Positions 49,386 through 58,515 of a stretch of DNA of 64,000 bases are shown here, one piece after another. Position 1 is the stretch's first letter, and each line of letters starts with the position of its first letter. This DNA comes from Kribbella jejuensis (GTDB taxonomy: Bacteria > Actinomycetota > Actinomycetes > Propionibacteriales > Kribbellaceae): contig NZ_VFMM01000003.1 in the NCBI RefSeq assembly GCF_006715085.1, positions 682,001 to 746,000 of the forward strand, read 5' to 3'. The notes beneath the pieces are model-generated. The model was not told the origin of the DNA, ran no database searches, and worked only from the letters and a program-made list of their open reading frames with translations. Both the position numbers and the translations under genes were made by a program.

Positions 49386-50682
49386 CCAGGGTCCGCACCG
49401 TCTCCTGCGCACAGGCCTTGTTCACGCCGATCCCGCCGCGCGCGCCGCGTTTGATCCAGCCCGCCACGTAGTGGCCCGGCCGGCCGACGACGGCGCCGCG
49501 GACGTTCGGCACGATCCCGAGGTCCGCGTCGAACGGCAGCCCGTCGACCGGCCGTCCCTCGAACCCGATCGCCGTGAACAGGTCGCCCGCCTCGACGATC
49601 TCCCCGGTGTCGAGGGTCAGCCCCGCGGACGTCCATGTCGTCGGCCGGGCGTGGTACCGCAACTCGACCCGGTCCCCCGCCATCGCCAGCAATTCCTGCA
49701 ACGCGGGTTCGGTGTACGCCGCTTCCTCCGGCCCGCGCCGTCCGAGCAACACGACCTGCTTGATCCCGCTGGCCGCGAGCACCCGCCTGACGTCCGGCGG
49801 AACGTCCATCCCGCGAAGCTGATCCTCGTCCGCCAGCAACATGCGTGCGACATCGAGCGCCACGTTCCCGTTGCCGACGACAACCGCCCGCGGCCCCACC
49901 AGCTCGGGCGGCGGCACCGCGCCCGGCCGCCCGTTGTACCAGGCAACAAAATCCCCGGCGGTGCAGGCACCGTCCTCACCGGCGATCCCAAGCCTGCGGC
50001 TCTGCCAGGCGCCCACCGCATGGATCACCGCATCGAACCCCGCCGGCAGCTGGCCCGGTACGAGCCCACGCTTGTCCGACCCGCTCGCCGACCGGCGAGA
50101 GGCAAGACCGTCCGCCCGCCCACGCCCGGCTGGAATGTCGTCCGCAGCAGTTCCGGGCAGCCATTGCACTCGCTCGTGCCGGATGATTCGTTCGAACGTC
50201 TCGATGATCTGCTTGGTCTGCGGGTGGTCCGGCGCCACGCCGTACCGGACCAGCCCGCCCACCCGGTCGAGCCGATCGACAACGGTGATCTCGGCGGTTG
50301 TGCGCAGCAACAACTCGCGTGTCGCGTACATCCCGGCCGGCCCCGCGCCGACCACCAGCACGCGCCGCGGGCCGCCGCCCCAGGTCTGGTACGAGACCGG
50401 CTCCCAGCTGTCCAGGTCGGTCGCGTCCAGCGGCGACGTCTCCGCGAAGTACGCCGCGTTCCGGACCACGTCCTCCGGCGCCGACTGCGAGGCCGGCTTG
50501 GCCGCGTCGACCGGGCAGATGTCCGCGCACGCGCCGCAGTCGATGCAGGTCCGCGGATCGATGAACAGGCTGGCGCCGGTACCGAACCCGGGCTCGCCCG
50601 GCGCCGGATGAATGCTGTTCATCGGGCAGACCGCGACGCAGCTCGCATCCGAGCAGCAGTCGCCCGAGATCGCGAACGTCAC
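49348..50682 (-). CDS. Ferredoxin-NADP reductase with N-terminal 7Fe-type ferredoxin domain (FprB-like)
   Basis: 444 residues from GTG 50682. The N-terminus holds a ferredoxin: CCSDASCVAVCP and CIDCGACADICPVDAA. From about residue 105 an FAD/NADP fold: RVLVVGAGPAGMYATRELLL, VGGLVRYGVAPDHPQTK, VVVGNGNVALDVARMLL and GWIKRGARGGIGVNKACA. This is the FprB/adrenodoxin-reductase plan. It transfers electrons from NADPH to its own or partner iron-sulfur centre. Overlaps the diiron oxygenase by 4 bases, so very probably supplies it. A 76-base overlap with the ECF41 gene does not occur; the overlap is 38. Confidence 0.93.
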   Translation of the reverse strand: MTFAISGDCCSDASCVAVCPMNSIHPAPGEPGFGTGASLFIDPRTCIDCGACADICPVDAAKPASQSAPEDVVRNAAYFAETSPLDATDLDSWEPVSYQTWGGGPRRVLVVGAGPAGMYATRELLLRTTAEITVVDRLDRVGGLVRYGVAPDHPQTKQIIETFERIIRHERVQWLPGTAADDIPAGRGRADGLASRRSASGSDKRGLVPGQLPAGFDAVIHAVGAWQSRRLGIAGEDGACTAGDFVAWYNGRPGAVPPPELVGPRAVVVGNGNVALDVARMLLADEDQLRGMDVPPDVRRVLAASGIKQVVLLGRRGPEEAAYTEPALQELLAMAGDRVELRYHARPTTWTSAGLTLDTGEIVEAGDLFTAIGFEGRPVDGLPFDADLGIVPNVRGAVVGRPGHYVAGWIKRGARGGIGVNKACAQETVRTLVNASRAAASPGS

Positions 50683-51545
50683 AGCAGACCGGTCCGCCGG
50701 TACACCCGGGACGCGGCCGGCGTCAGCAGCCCGACCGAGGCGAGGAAGTCCATCAGGTTCGCGCAGCTCGTCCGCAGCAGCGACCGGTGGTGCTCGTTCC
50801 GGCGCGCCTCGCGGACGGCACGATCCGCGTCCAGCCCGACGTTCACGTACACCTGGCGCCCGACCATGCTCGACACGATCATGTCGGCCGCGATCGCGAT
50901 CACCAGCGCGCTCACCCACCGGCGCCCACGCCCTGCCGCGGCCAGTCGCTCGCGGGTCTCCTCGCGCGCGAACACCATGTGCCGCGACTCCTCCACCACG
51001 TGGATGTGGTTCACGGTCCGCACGAGCGGCTCGACCCGGCTGTCCCGCATCCAGTCGCGCTGCATCACGTCCAGAACCTCTTCGGCCACCAGGATCGCGG
51101 CGTACGCCGACTCGCCGGTCGCCACGGTCTTGAACATCCGCCCGAGCTCGCGCGCCAGCAACCGCGGCCGGTACGCCGGTTCGACCATCCGCTCGGTCGC
51201 GCGGGCGAACATGATCGAGTGCCGGCACTCGTCGGCGATCTCGGTCAGCGCCCACTGGAACTCCGGGCTGCGGGCCGGCTTGTCGTAGATGTCGCGCAGG
51301 ATCAGCTGCTGCAGGATCAGCTCGAACCAGATCCCGGTGGTCGCGACCGACGCCGACTCGTGCCGGGTCAGCTCGCGCTGCTGCGCCTCGGTCAGCTCGT
51401 CCCAGTACGGCGTGCCGTACAGCGTGCTCCATTCCGGGGACATCCCGTACCCGTCGCCGACCGGTGCGTCCCAGTCGATCTCGGTCTCGGGATCCCGGGA
51501 CAACCGGCTCGCCGATCCCAGCAACCGCTCAGCAGTCTGGTCCAC
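50679..51545 (-). CDS. Diiron oxygenase, AurF/p-aminobenzoate N-oxygenase-like
   Basis: 288 residues from GTG 51545, preceded by GGAGGT; an upstream start at 51587 has no such site. Helical ferritin-like core with ligand-type motifs: LTRHESASVATTGIWFELIL, TEIADECRHSIMFARATERM (ExxRH), ILVAEEVLDVMQRDWM, and HIHVVEESRHMVFAREETRE (EExRH). AurF-type enzymes oxidise arylamines to nitro groups or do related N- or C-oxygenations. The neighbour supplies reductase and an MFS pump is divergent, so it may form part of a small metabolite pathway; substrate unknown. Confidence 0.87.
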   Translation of the reverse strand: MDQTAERLLGSASRLSRDPETEIDWDAPVGDGYGMSPEWSTLYGTPYWDELTEAQQRELTRHESASVATTGIWFELILQQLILRDIYDKPARSPEFQWALTEIADECRHSIMFARATERMVEPAYRPRLLARELGRMFKTVATGESAYAAILVAEEVLDVMQRDWMRDSRVEPLVRTVNHIHVVEESRHMVFAREETRERLAAAGRGRRWVSALVIAIAADMIVSSMVGRQVYVNVGLDADRAVREARRNEHHRSLLRTSCANLMDFLASVGLLTPAASRVYRRTGLL

Positions 51546-51577
51546 CGCGCACACCTCCGGAGCTATATGACACCGTC

Positions 51578-51588
51578 TATGTAACATA
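51578..51588. promoter_or_regulatory. Palindrome TATGT-A-ACATA between the oxygenase and MFS genes
   Basis: A perfect 11-base palindrome 33 bases before the oxygenase start, in an AT-rich patch. Half-copies (ATGTAAC) recur at 51623-51629. A possible operator of an unseen TetR-type regulator. Confidence 0.4.
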
Positions 51589-51718
51589 ACCGATGTCCGA
51601 AGCGCTGTCGAGATGCAGCCTCGATGTAACGAGCGCTACAGTGTCCCCGAGCTACCGGTCCTCGAGGCGGCGCTGCAGCGGACGACCGAACTGCCCACCC
51701 ACTACCAGGAGTCGACCG

Positions 51719-52861
51719 GTGCGAATGTGGCCGCTCTACGCGGCGGGGTTCACTACCGCGTTCGGTGCGCACGCTGTCGCGGCCAGCCTCGGCGGGATGT
51801 CGTCCGACGCCGTCAGGTCGCTGATGACGCTCGGTGCCCTGCTCGCGCTGTACGACGGCGCGGAGGTGCTGCTGAAACCTGTCTTCGGCACTATCTCCGA
51901 CCGGATCGGCGCACGCCCGGTGCTGCTGCTCGGGCTGGTCGGCTTTGCCGTTGCCTCGAGCACCTATGTGATCGCGGACCGGCCCGGCTGGTTGTGGGTC
52001 GCGCGACTCGGCCAGGGCGCCGCGGCGTCCGCCTTCTCCCCCGCCGCGTCGACACTCGTCGCCCGGCTCAATCCGTCGGCGAAGCACGGACGCGCGTTCG
52101 GCAGCTACGGGTTCTACAAGAGCATCGGATACACCGCCGGGCCGTTGCTCGGTGGCGGGATCGTCTGGCTCGGCGGGTTCCGGTTGCTGTTCGGCGTGAT
52201 GACCGTGCTCGCGGCGGCCGTCGCGTTGTGGGCGCTGCTTGCCGTACCGGTCGTACCGCCGCTGCCGCGCACCCGTCAGACGGTGCTGGATCTCGCGCGG
52301 CGAATCACTGACCCAGCGTTCCTCCGGCCGACCGCCGCGCTCGCCGCCGCGACAGCCGCCTTGTCGGTCGGCGTGGGCTTCCTGCCCGTCACGGGGGCCT
52401 CGGACGGCCTCGGGACGATCGCCACCGGCGCTGCCGTTTCATTGCTCGCGGCAACAGCCGCCGTGGTCCAGCCACGCTCCGGGCGGGCGCTCGACGCCGG
52501 GAAGCTGACGACACGGACCGGCATCGCGGTGGGCCTCGGCCTGGCGGCAGCCGGCTTCGTCTGCGCGGCGCTGCCCGGCGTCGCGTTCCTGTTGATCGCC
52601 GCTGCGCTGATCGGTGCCGGTACGGGCGTGATCACACCACTCGGGTTCGCTGCCCTGGCAGCGAGCACTCCCCCGGAACGTCTCGGCCAGACGATGGGCA
52701 CCGCCGAACTGGGTCGCGAACTCGGCGACGCAGGCGGCCCGCTCCTCGTCGCCGCCGTCGCGTCGATCGCAGTACTCGACGCCGGCTACGTCGTACTCGC
52801 CGTGCTCCTGGCGGTCGGGCTGCTCATACTGCGTCCCGCACGGAAGCTGAACAGGGTCTGA
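51719..52861 (+). CDS. MFS transporter
   Basis: 380 residues from GTG 51719, with AGGAG seven bases upstream; the longer frame to 51593 is unlikely. Twelve helices; motif A-like KPVFGTISDRIGARPVLLLG is clear, and motif C-like GQGAAASAFSPAASTLVARL follows. Divergent from the diiron oxygenase. Probable efflux of a small molecule; substrate unknown. It overlaps the convergent methyltransferase by 76 bases, the largest overlap in the window. Confidence 0.88.
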   Translation: MRMWPLYAAGFTTAFGAHAVAASLGGMSSDAVRSLMTLGALLALYDGAEVLLKPVFGTISDRIGARPVLLLGLVGFAVASSTYVIADRPGWLWVARLGQGAAASAFSPAASTLVARLNPSAKHGRAFGSYGFYKSIGYTAGPLLGGGIVWLGGFRLLFGVMTVLAAAVALWALLAVPVVPPLPRTRQTVLDLARRITDPAFLRPTAALAAATAALSVGVGFLPVTGASDGLGTIATGAAVSLLAATAAVVQPRSGRALDAGKLTTRTGIAVGLGLAAAGFVCAALPGVAFLLIAAALIGAGTGVITPLGFAALAASTPPERLGQTMGTAELGRELGDAGGPLLVAAVASIAVLDAGYVVLAVLLAVGLLILRPARKLNRV

Positions 52862-53445
52862 CCCTTCACCAGAGGTTGAGGTAAACCTCTGAATCGGTGT
52901 ACGCCGACTCCGAAGCCTGCGTCCTTGCCGGACAGCCACACCCGGTCGAACTCGCGGGCCTCGAACCACTCGCAGATCGACGGAACCAGGTCCGGGTCCT
53001 CGCGGTGGCGGGTCCAGATCACTGTGCCGCCGGTGCGGCAGAACTGCGGCACGGCCGCGACCGTCCGGTGGATGTCCGCGGACGAGATGTTGCCGAAGAT
53101 CCCACACAGCAGGACGAGCTCCGCCGGCACGAACCCGTCGTACTGATCCGTCAGCGACGCGTCGCCGGTGATCACCTCGACGTTCTCCGGCGCCCGCTCG
53201 CGAGCCCACGCGGCCAGCTCCGGTTCCAGCTCGACAAGACGCGCTCGGACGTCCCTCCGACGGGGGTGGTCCGCCAGTACGTCGAGGAGGTCGCGGCCCT
53301 GCCCCGCACACAGGCTGATCACCGGCACCGGTCCGGCCGGTGCCCGGTCGAGGGCGTCGCGCACCTGCGCCTGCACCGCCTGCAGGCGGCGGGAAAGTTC
53401 CGAGTCGGGATCGTCGTACCGCTGGTGCCACGCCTGCCAGTCCAT
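52786..53445 (-). CDS. Class I SAM-dependent methyltransferase (actinobacterial putative methyltransferase)
   Basis: 219 residues (MDWQAWHQRYDDPDSELSRR). Motif I PVISLCAGQGRDLLDVLADH with the unusual CAGQGRD, then ARLVELEPELAAWA, and VPAELVLLCGIFGNISSADI, WTRHREDPDL. This CAGQGRD group is common next to DNA-related genes in actinobacteria; substrate unknown. The last 15 residues (GRSMSSPTARSTAS) lie in the overlap with the MFS gene and are unusual in composition, as if extended by loss of a stop codon. Confidence 0.83.
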   Translation of the reverse strand: MDWQAWHQRYDDPDSELSRRLQAVQAQVRDALDRAPAGPVPVISLCAGQGRDLLDVLADHPRRRDVRARLVELEPELAAWARERAPENVEVITGDASLTDQYDGFVPAELVLLCGIFGNISSADIHRTVAAVPQFCRTGGTVIWTRHREDPDLVPSICEWFEAREFDRVWLSGKDAGFGVGVHRFRGLPQPLVKGQTLFSFRAGRSMSSPTARSTASTT

Positions 53446-53590
53446 GGCAGGAGATTAGTGTGGAGAAGGCGTACCTTCTGTGCGGCGCCGGACCCGGGAT
53501 CTGTAACCTCACGGTGACGGACAGGCAGGAACTTCCGGGGCCGATGGATAGTTGTTCTTCCGGGGTCCCGTGCGCGATCAGAGGAGAGTC

Positions 53591-54508
53591 ATGGCAAGGC
53601 GTGTCGAACAGAAGGCTGCGGCCCGGGAGCGGATCGCCGCGCAGCAGGCCGCGCAACGGCGGGCCGAGCAGCGCCGGCGGCTTCTGCTCGCGGTCGGCGC
53701 GGTCGTTCTGGTCGTGGTGATCGTCGGTGGGCTGGTGGCGATCCGGCTGGCCGGCGGGGGCAAGAAGACCGCCACCGGGCCGAACGGCTCGGCGGACGCT
53801 GCGCTGATCAGCACCCTCTCCTCGATCCCGGCATCCACCTTCGCCACCGTCGGCAGCGCGGACGTGAAGACCGCACCGTCGGCGATCAACGACCAGCCGC
53901 CGCTGACCGACAACGGTAAGCCCAAGGTCCTCTACATCGGCGCCGAGTACTGCCCGTTCTGCGCCGCCGAGCGCTGGCCGGTGGTGGTCGCGCTGTCCCG
54001 CTTCGGCACCTTCAAGAACCTCGGCACGACGCACTCCGCGGCCGCCGACGTGCACCCGAACACGCCGACACTGTCGTTCCACGGCTCGACGTACACGAGC
54101 CAGTACCTCGTCTTCACCGGCGTCGAGACGACCACGAACGAGGTCCAGGGCAACAGCTACAAGCCGCTCGACACCCCGTCGGCCGCGGACCAGGCGACGC
54201 TGGAGAAGTACGACAACGCGCCGTACGTCGACAAGCAGAGCGCCGGGTCGATCCCGTTCATCGACCTCGGCAACAAGTTCATCGGCTCCGGCGCCACGTA
54301 CGACCCCGACCTGCTGGCCGGCAAGACCCAGGCGCAGGTCGCGGACGCGATCAAGGACCCGTCGACCGCGATCTCGAAGGCGGTCATCGGGTCGGCCAAC
54401 GTCTACACCGCGGCGATCTGCAAGCTGACGAACAACCAGCCGTCGACCGTCTGCAACACCGAGGCCGTCACCGCGGCCGCGGGCAAGCTCGGTGCCGCGA
54501 AGGGCTGA
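53591..54508 (+). CDS. Membrane-anchored DUF929 thioredoxin-fold protein
   Basis: 305 residues from ATG 53591, preceded by GAGGAG. Cytoplasmic basic coil (ARRVEQKAAARERIAAQQAA), single transmembrane helix (LLLAVGAVVLVVVIVGGLVA) at about 30-50, then an exported DUF929 domain with CxxC in YIGAEYCPFCAAERWPVVVA. Such proteins act as DsbA-like disulfide oxidants. The VKOR gene starts six bases later, so the two make a disulfide-forming system with VKOR as recycler. Confidence 0.92.
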   Translation: MARRVEQKAAARERIAAQQAAQRRAEQRRRLLLAVGAVVLVVVIVGGLVAIRLAGGGKKTATGPNGSADAALISTLSSIPASTFATVGSADVKTAPSAINDQPPLTDNGKPKVLYIGAEYCPFCAAERWPVVVALSRFGTFKNLGTTHSAAADVHPNTPTLSFHGSTYTSQYLVFTGVETTTNEVQGNSYKPLDTPSAADQATLEKYDNAPYVDKQSAGSIPFIDLGNKFIGSGATYDPDLLAGKTQAQVADAIKDPSTAISKAVIGSANVYTAAICKLTNNQPSTVCNTEAVTAAAGKLGAAKG

Positions 54509-54513
54509 CAAGC

Positions 54514-54984
54514 ATGGCTGACACTGCGCAGCGCTCGACCGGGTCGTCCCTGGGCGTGATCCCGTGGGCGACCCTGGTCGTGTCGATCGCCGGGCTCGCG
54601 GTCGCGGCGTACCTGACCTACGAGCATTTCACCGCCGGGACGACGTTGGCCTGTCCCGACACCGGCGTGGTCAACTGCGCCAAGGTCACCAGCAGCCAGT
54701 ACTCGAAGGTCTTCGGGATCCCGGTCGCGCTGCTCGGCCTGTTGTTCTTCGTCGGCATGACCGCGCTCTCGGTGCCGCCGATGTGGCGTACGTCGTCCCC
54801 GTGGCCGGCCCGGCTCCGCCTGGTCGGCGTACTCACCGGCGTGGTGTTCGTGTGCTACCTGATCTGGGCCGAGCTGTTCCAGATCAACGCGATCTGCCTG
54901 TGGTGCACGGTCGTGCACGCGCTCACGCTGGTGCTGTTCGCGTTGGTGATCATCCGGTTGGCCCTGGTACCGCCCGCGCCATAA
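54514..54984 (+). CDS. Vitamin K epoxide reductase-family (VKOR) protein
   Basis: 156 residues. Four helices with the catalytic ICLWCTVVHALTLVL (CxxC) and the loop cysteines LACPDTGVVNCAKVTSSQYS, plus GIPVALLGLLFF. Reoxidises the CxxC of the partner thioredoxin-like protein and passes electrons to menaquinone. Six bases after DUF929, 17 before UdgX. Confidence 0.93.
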   Translation: MADTAQRSTGSSLGVIPWATLVVSIAGLAVAAYLTYEHFTAGTTLACPDTGVVNCAKVTSSQYSKVFGIPVALLGLLFFVGMTALSVPPMWRTSSPWPARLRLVGVLTGVVFVCYLIWAELFQINAICLWCTVVHALTLVLFALVIIRLALVPPAP

Positions 54985-55001
54985 GTGGGTACCGGAGCCG
55001 C

Positions 55002-55616
55002 ATGAAAGCTCCAGGGGCCGAGCAGTGGGTGCCGCACGACGGTGGGATGCGGAAGGTTCGCGAATCGCTGCCGGACTGTCGTGGCTGTGAGCTGTGGGAG
55101 AACGCCGAGCACGTCGTGCCCGGCGAGGGACCGGTCCGGGCGCGGATGATGCTGATCGGCGAGACGCCCGGTGACCAGGAAGACAAGGAAGGCCATGTCT
55201 TCGTCGGGCCGGCCGGCCATCTGCTCGACAAGGCGCTGGTGGAGGCGGGGATCGACCGCACCCAGGTCTACCTGACCAACGCGGTGAAGCACTTCCGGTA
55301 CGAGCGCCAAGGGAAGCGGCGGATCCACAAGACGCCCAGCGCCGGTCAGATCACCGCGTGCCATCCGTGGTTGACACGGGAGCTCGAGATCGTGAAACCG
55401 GCGCTGGTCGTCGTGATGGGCTCCGTCGCGGCGAAAGCTCTCCTAGGCGCATCGTTCCGAGTGACCCAGCAGCGTGGACAAAGACTGGAACTTCCCGGCA
55501 GACAGACGGCAGTCGCGACCGTGCACCCTTCGTCGGTGCTTCGATCCAACGACTTCCGCCGCGACTTCGAGCAGTTCGTCAGTGATCTGCGAACCGCCGT
55601 CGACCTACTCGGCTGA
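55002..55616 (+). CDS. udgX: UdgX-type uracil-DNA glycosylase (Fe-S)
   Basis: 204 residues from ATG 55002. Motif A MLIGETPGDQEDKEGHVFVG, cluster cysteines CRGCELW, and motif B VATVHPSSVLR are those of family 4-like UDGs. The insertion YERQGKRRIHKTPS contains KRRIH, the UdgX signature whose His forms a covalent bond with the abasic site. UdgX binds uracil-DNA very tightly and resists turnover. Last gene of the DUF929-VKOR-udgX unit. Overlaps the convergent phosphoketolase by 12 bases. Confidence 0.95.
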   Translation: MKAPGAEQWVPHDGGMRKVRESLPDCRGCELWENAEHVVPGEGPVRARMMLIGETPGDQEDKEGHVFVGPAGHLLDKALVEAGIDRTQVYLTNAVKHFRYERQGKRRIHKTPSAGQITACHPWLTRELEIVKPALVVVMGSVAAKALLGASFRVTQQRGQRLELPGRQTAVATVHPSSVLRSNDFRRDFEQFVSDLRTAVDLLG

Positions 55617-57947
55617 CCAGCGCCAGGCGCGTACCTCCGGGAGGTCCTCGCCGTACTCCGTCACGTACGCGTGGTGCCGCGTGCGCTGATCCGCGAAGTA
55701 CTGGCGGGTGGTAGCGGCATGCGGCCCCAGCGCCGGGACCCGGTCGATGACGTCCATGGCCAGGTGGTACCGGTCGAGGTTGTTACGGACGACCATGTCG
55801 AACGGAGTGGTCGTCGTACCCTCCTCGATGTACCCGCGGACGTGCAGGTTGTCGTGACCGTGGCGGCGATAGGTCAGGCGATGGATCAGCCACGGGTAGC
55901 CGTGGTACGCGAAGATGACCGGCTTGTCGGTGGTGAACAGAGCGTCGTACTCCGCGTCCGTCAGACCGTGCGGATGCTCCGCCGCGTCCTGCAGGCGCAT
56001 CAGGTCGACCACGTTCACGACCCGGATCCGCAGGCCCGGGAGACGTTCCCGCAGCAGCGAGACCGCCGCCAGCGTCTCCATCGTCGGTACGTCGCCCGCG
56101 CACGCCATCACCACGTCCGGATCGCCCTCGTCGTTGCTCGCGAAGTCCCAGATGCCGGCGCCCCGCGCGCAGTGCAGCGCGGCCGCCTCCCAGTCGAGCC
56201 AGTTCGGCTGCGGTTGCTTGCCGGCGACAACGACGTTGATGTAGTTCCGGGTCCGCAGGCAGTGGTCCATCGTGGACAGCAACGTGTTGGTGTCCGGCGG
56301 CAGGTACACCCGGACGACCTCGGCCTTCTTGTTCACCACATGGTCGATGAAGCCCGGGTCCTGGTGCGAGAAGCCGTTGTGGTCCTGCCGCCAGACGTGC
56401 GAGGTGAGCAGGTAGTTCAGCGACGGGATCCGGCGCCGCCACTCCAGCCGGTTGATCGTCTTCAGCCATTTCGCGTGCTGGTTGACCATCGAGTCGACGA
56501 TGTGCACGAACGCCTCGTACGACGAGAACAACCCGTGCCGTCCGGTGAGCAGGTACCCCTCCAACCAGCCCTGACAGGTGTGCTCGCTGAGAATCTCCAG
56601 CACCCGCCCGTCCGGCGACAGATTGCGATCGGTGTCGCGGCTTTCGGCGAACCACGCCTTGCCGGTCGCCTCGTAGACGGCGCCGAGCCGGTTCGACTCG
56701 GTCTCGTCAGGCCCGAACAGCCGCAGATTGTCCGGGTTCAGCCGGAACGCGTCCCGGAGGAACTCCCCGAACACCCTCGTCGGCTCCCCGTCCTCCGCAC
56801 CCGGCGTCTTCACCGGGACGGCGTACTCCGCGACGTCAGGCAGCTCCAGGTCGCGGCTCAGGACACCACCGTTCGCGTGCGGGATCGACCCCATCCGACG
56901 CTCGGGAACCAGGTCGAGCAGGTCCGGGACCGGCCGGCCGTCGTCGTCGAACAGCTCCTCGGGGTGATAGCTGCGGAGCCAGTACTCCAGTTGGCGCAGG
57001 TGATCCTCGTTCGTCCGTACGCCGGACAGCGGGACCTGATGTGAGCGCCAGGTGCCCTCGACCAGCTCGCCGTCGACCGTGTGCGGCCCGGTCCAGCCCT
57101 TCGGCGTCCGGAACACGATCATCGGCCAGGCCGGGCGGACCGTCTCCTGCTTGATCTCGTCGATCCGGTCCAGGCATGCGTCGAGCGTCGCCGCCAGCGC
57201 CTGGTGGACCTCGGCCGGTTCGGACCCTTCGACGAGGTACGGCTCGTACCCGTAGCCGCGCATCAAGGCGGTCAGCTCCTCGTCGCCGATCCGGGCAAGC
57301 ACCGCCGGGTTCGCGATCTTGTACCCGTTCAGGTGCAAGATCGGGAGCACCGCGCCGTCGCGGGCCGGGTTCACGAACTTGTTCGAGTGCCATGACGCCG
57401 CTAGTGGCCCCGTCTCCGCCTCGCCGTCGCCCACGACACACGTGACGAGCAGGTCGGGGTTGTCCGCCGCCGCGCCGTACGCGTGGCTGAGCGAGTACCC
57501 CAGTTCGCCGCCCTCGTTGATCGAGCCCGGGACGTCCGCTGCCACGTGGCTCGGGACTCCGCCCGGAAACGAGAACTGTTTGAACAGTCGTCCCATCCCG
57601 GCTTCGTCCTGGGTGGTGTTCGGGTACGCCGCGGTCCAGCTGCCCTCCAGCCAGGTGTGCGCGACCAGGGCCGGACCGCCGTGCCCGGGCCCGGTCACGA
57701 ACAGTACGTCCCGGTCGCGCTGCCTGATCACCCGGTTCAGGTGGGCGTAGATCATGTTCAGCCCGGGCGTCGTGCCCCAGTGCCCGAGCAGCCGCGGCTT
57801 GATGTGCTCGACCCGGAGGGGTTCGCGGAGCAGCGGATTGGCGAGCAGGTAGATCTGCCCGACGGACAGATAGTTCGCCGCCCGCCAGTACGCGTCGATC
57901 CCGCGCAGCTCGTCGTCGGTCAGCGGCCTTCCGTCGATCCGCTGCAC
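55605..57947 (-). CDS. xfp: Xylulose-5-phosphate/fructose-6-phosphate phosphoketolase
   Basis: 780 residues from GTG 57947. ThDP-dependent layout: LLGHWGTTPGLNMIYAHLNR, TGPGHGGPALVAHTWLEGSW, VVGDGEAETGPLAASWHSN (ThDP/Mg site GDGE-27-N type), and SHVWRQDHNGFSHQDPGFID in the second domain. Cleaves ketose phosphates with Pi to acetyl-phosphate. Follows a small basic protein gene by one base. Overlaps udgX by 12 bases. Confidence 0.96.
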   Translation of the reverse strand: MQRIDGRPLTDDELRGIDAYWRAANYLSVGQIYLLANPLLREPLRVEHIKPRLLGHWGTTPGLNMIYAHLNRVIRQRDRDVLFVTGPGHGGPALVAHTWLEGSWTAAYPNTTQDEAGMGRLFKQFSFPGGVPSHVAADVPGSINEGGELGYSLSHAYGAAADNPDLLVTCVVGDGEAETGPLAASWHSNKFVNPARDGAVLPILHLNGYKIANPAVLARIGDEELTALMRGYGYEPYLVEGSEPAEVHQALAATLDACLDRIDEIKQETVRPAWPMIVFRTPKGWTGPHTVDGELVEGTWRSHQVPLSGVRTNEDHLRQLEYWLRSYHPEELFDDDGRPVPDLLDLVPERRMGSIPHANGGVLSRDLELPDVAEYAVPVKTPGAEDGEPTRVFGEFLRDAFRLNPDNLRLFGPDETESNRLGAVYEATGKAWFAESRDTDRNLSPDGRVLEILSEHTCQGWLEGYLLTGRHGLFSSYEAFVHIVDSMVNQHAKWLKTINRLEWRRRIPSLNYLLTSHVWRQDHNGFSHQDPGFIDHVVNKKAEVVRVYLPPDTNTLLSTMDHCLRTRNYINVVVAGKQPQPNWLDWEAAALHCARGAGIWDFASNDEGDPDVVMACAGDVPTMETLAAVSLLRERLPGLRIRVVNVVDLMRLQDAAEHPHGLTDAEYDALFTTDKPVIFAYHGYPWLIHRLTYRRHGHDNLHVRGYIEEGTTTTPFDMVVRNNLDRYHLAMDVIDRVPALGPHAATTRQYFADQRTRHHAYVTEYGEDLPEVRAWRWSAE

Positions 57948-57948
57948 G

Positions 57949-58272
57949 CTAGCGCCCGACGGCCTTCGCGAGCTGGTCCTTGGTCATCTTCGAGCGGCCC
58001 TTGATGTTCTTCTCCTTGGCCTCGTTGTACAGCTGGTCCCGGGTACGCCCCTTGGACCCGCTGTGCGAGCGGAGCCCGCCACGCCGGCTCGACGAGATGT
58101 CGTCCGTCGACGTCCGGCTCTTCTGCTTCGACTCGCCGGCGCGGGCGCGTTCCTTGTTCACGGTGCGGGCCGCGATCTCCTCGGCCTTGTCTTCGCTACG
58201 ACCGCGTTTCTTCAGCCCGGCCTTGATGTGCTCGTACTGGCGTTCACGCTTCGGGCTCGATCCTGCGGGCAT
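57949..58272 (-). CDS. Small basic Rho-N/plasmid-stabilization-like protein
   Basis: 107 residues from ATG 58272 (MPAGSSPKRERQYEHIKAGL), very rich in Lys/Arg/Ser/Glu. Starts like the 'plasmid stabilization' family (RxxxYEHIKxxxxxRGxxExxAxExAARTVNKxRAxxG). The last 40 residues (GRTRDQLYNEAKEKNIKGRS followed by KMTKDQLAKAV) are a Rho-N-like motif that may bind nucleic acid. One base upstream of phosphoketolase; co-transcribed. Function unknown. Confidence 0.8.
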   Translation of the reverse strand: MPAGSSPKRERQYEHIKAGLKKRGRSEDKAEEIAARTVNKERARAGESKQKSRTSTDDISSSRRGGLRSHSGSKGRTRDQLYNEAKEKNIKGRSKMTKDQLAKAVGR

Positions 58273-58515
58273 GTCGGAGACCTCCTTCTCGTGGGACCAC
58301 CCGGTACCCGGTGCCGGTCTCCAACAATCGGGCCGGGGCAGGTAGCATGGTTTCTCGATCGCGCACACAGGAGCGGTGATTCTGAGCCGTGTTCCTGGGG
58401 ACCCTTTCCGGACGGCCCTCTGCACGACACCGGGTGGCGTCTCGTCGGCGGGTCGGTTCGCGCGCGGTCGGGCGTTCCGCCACGGCCTGGTCGTGGCATG
58501 ACACAGGAGGAAATG

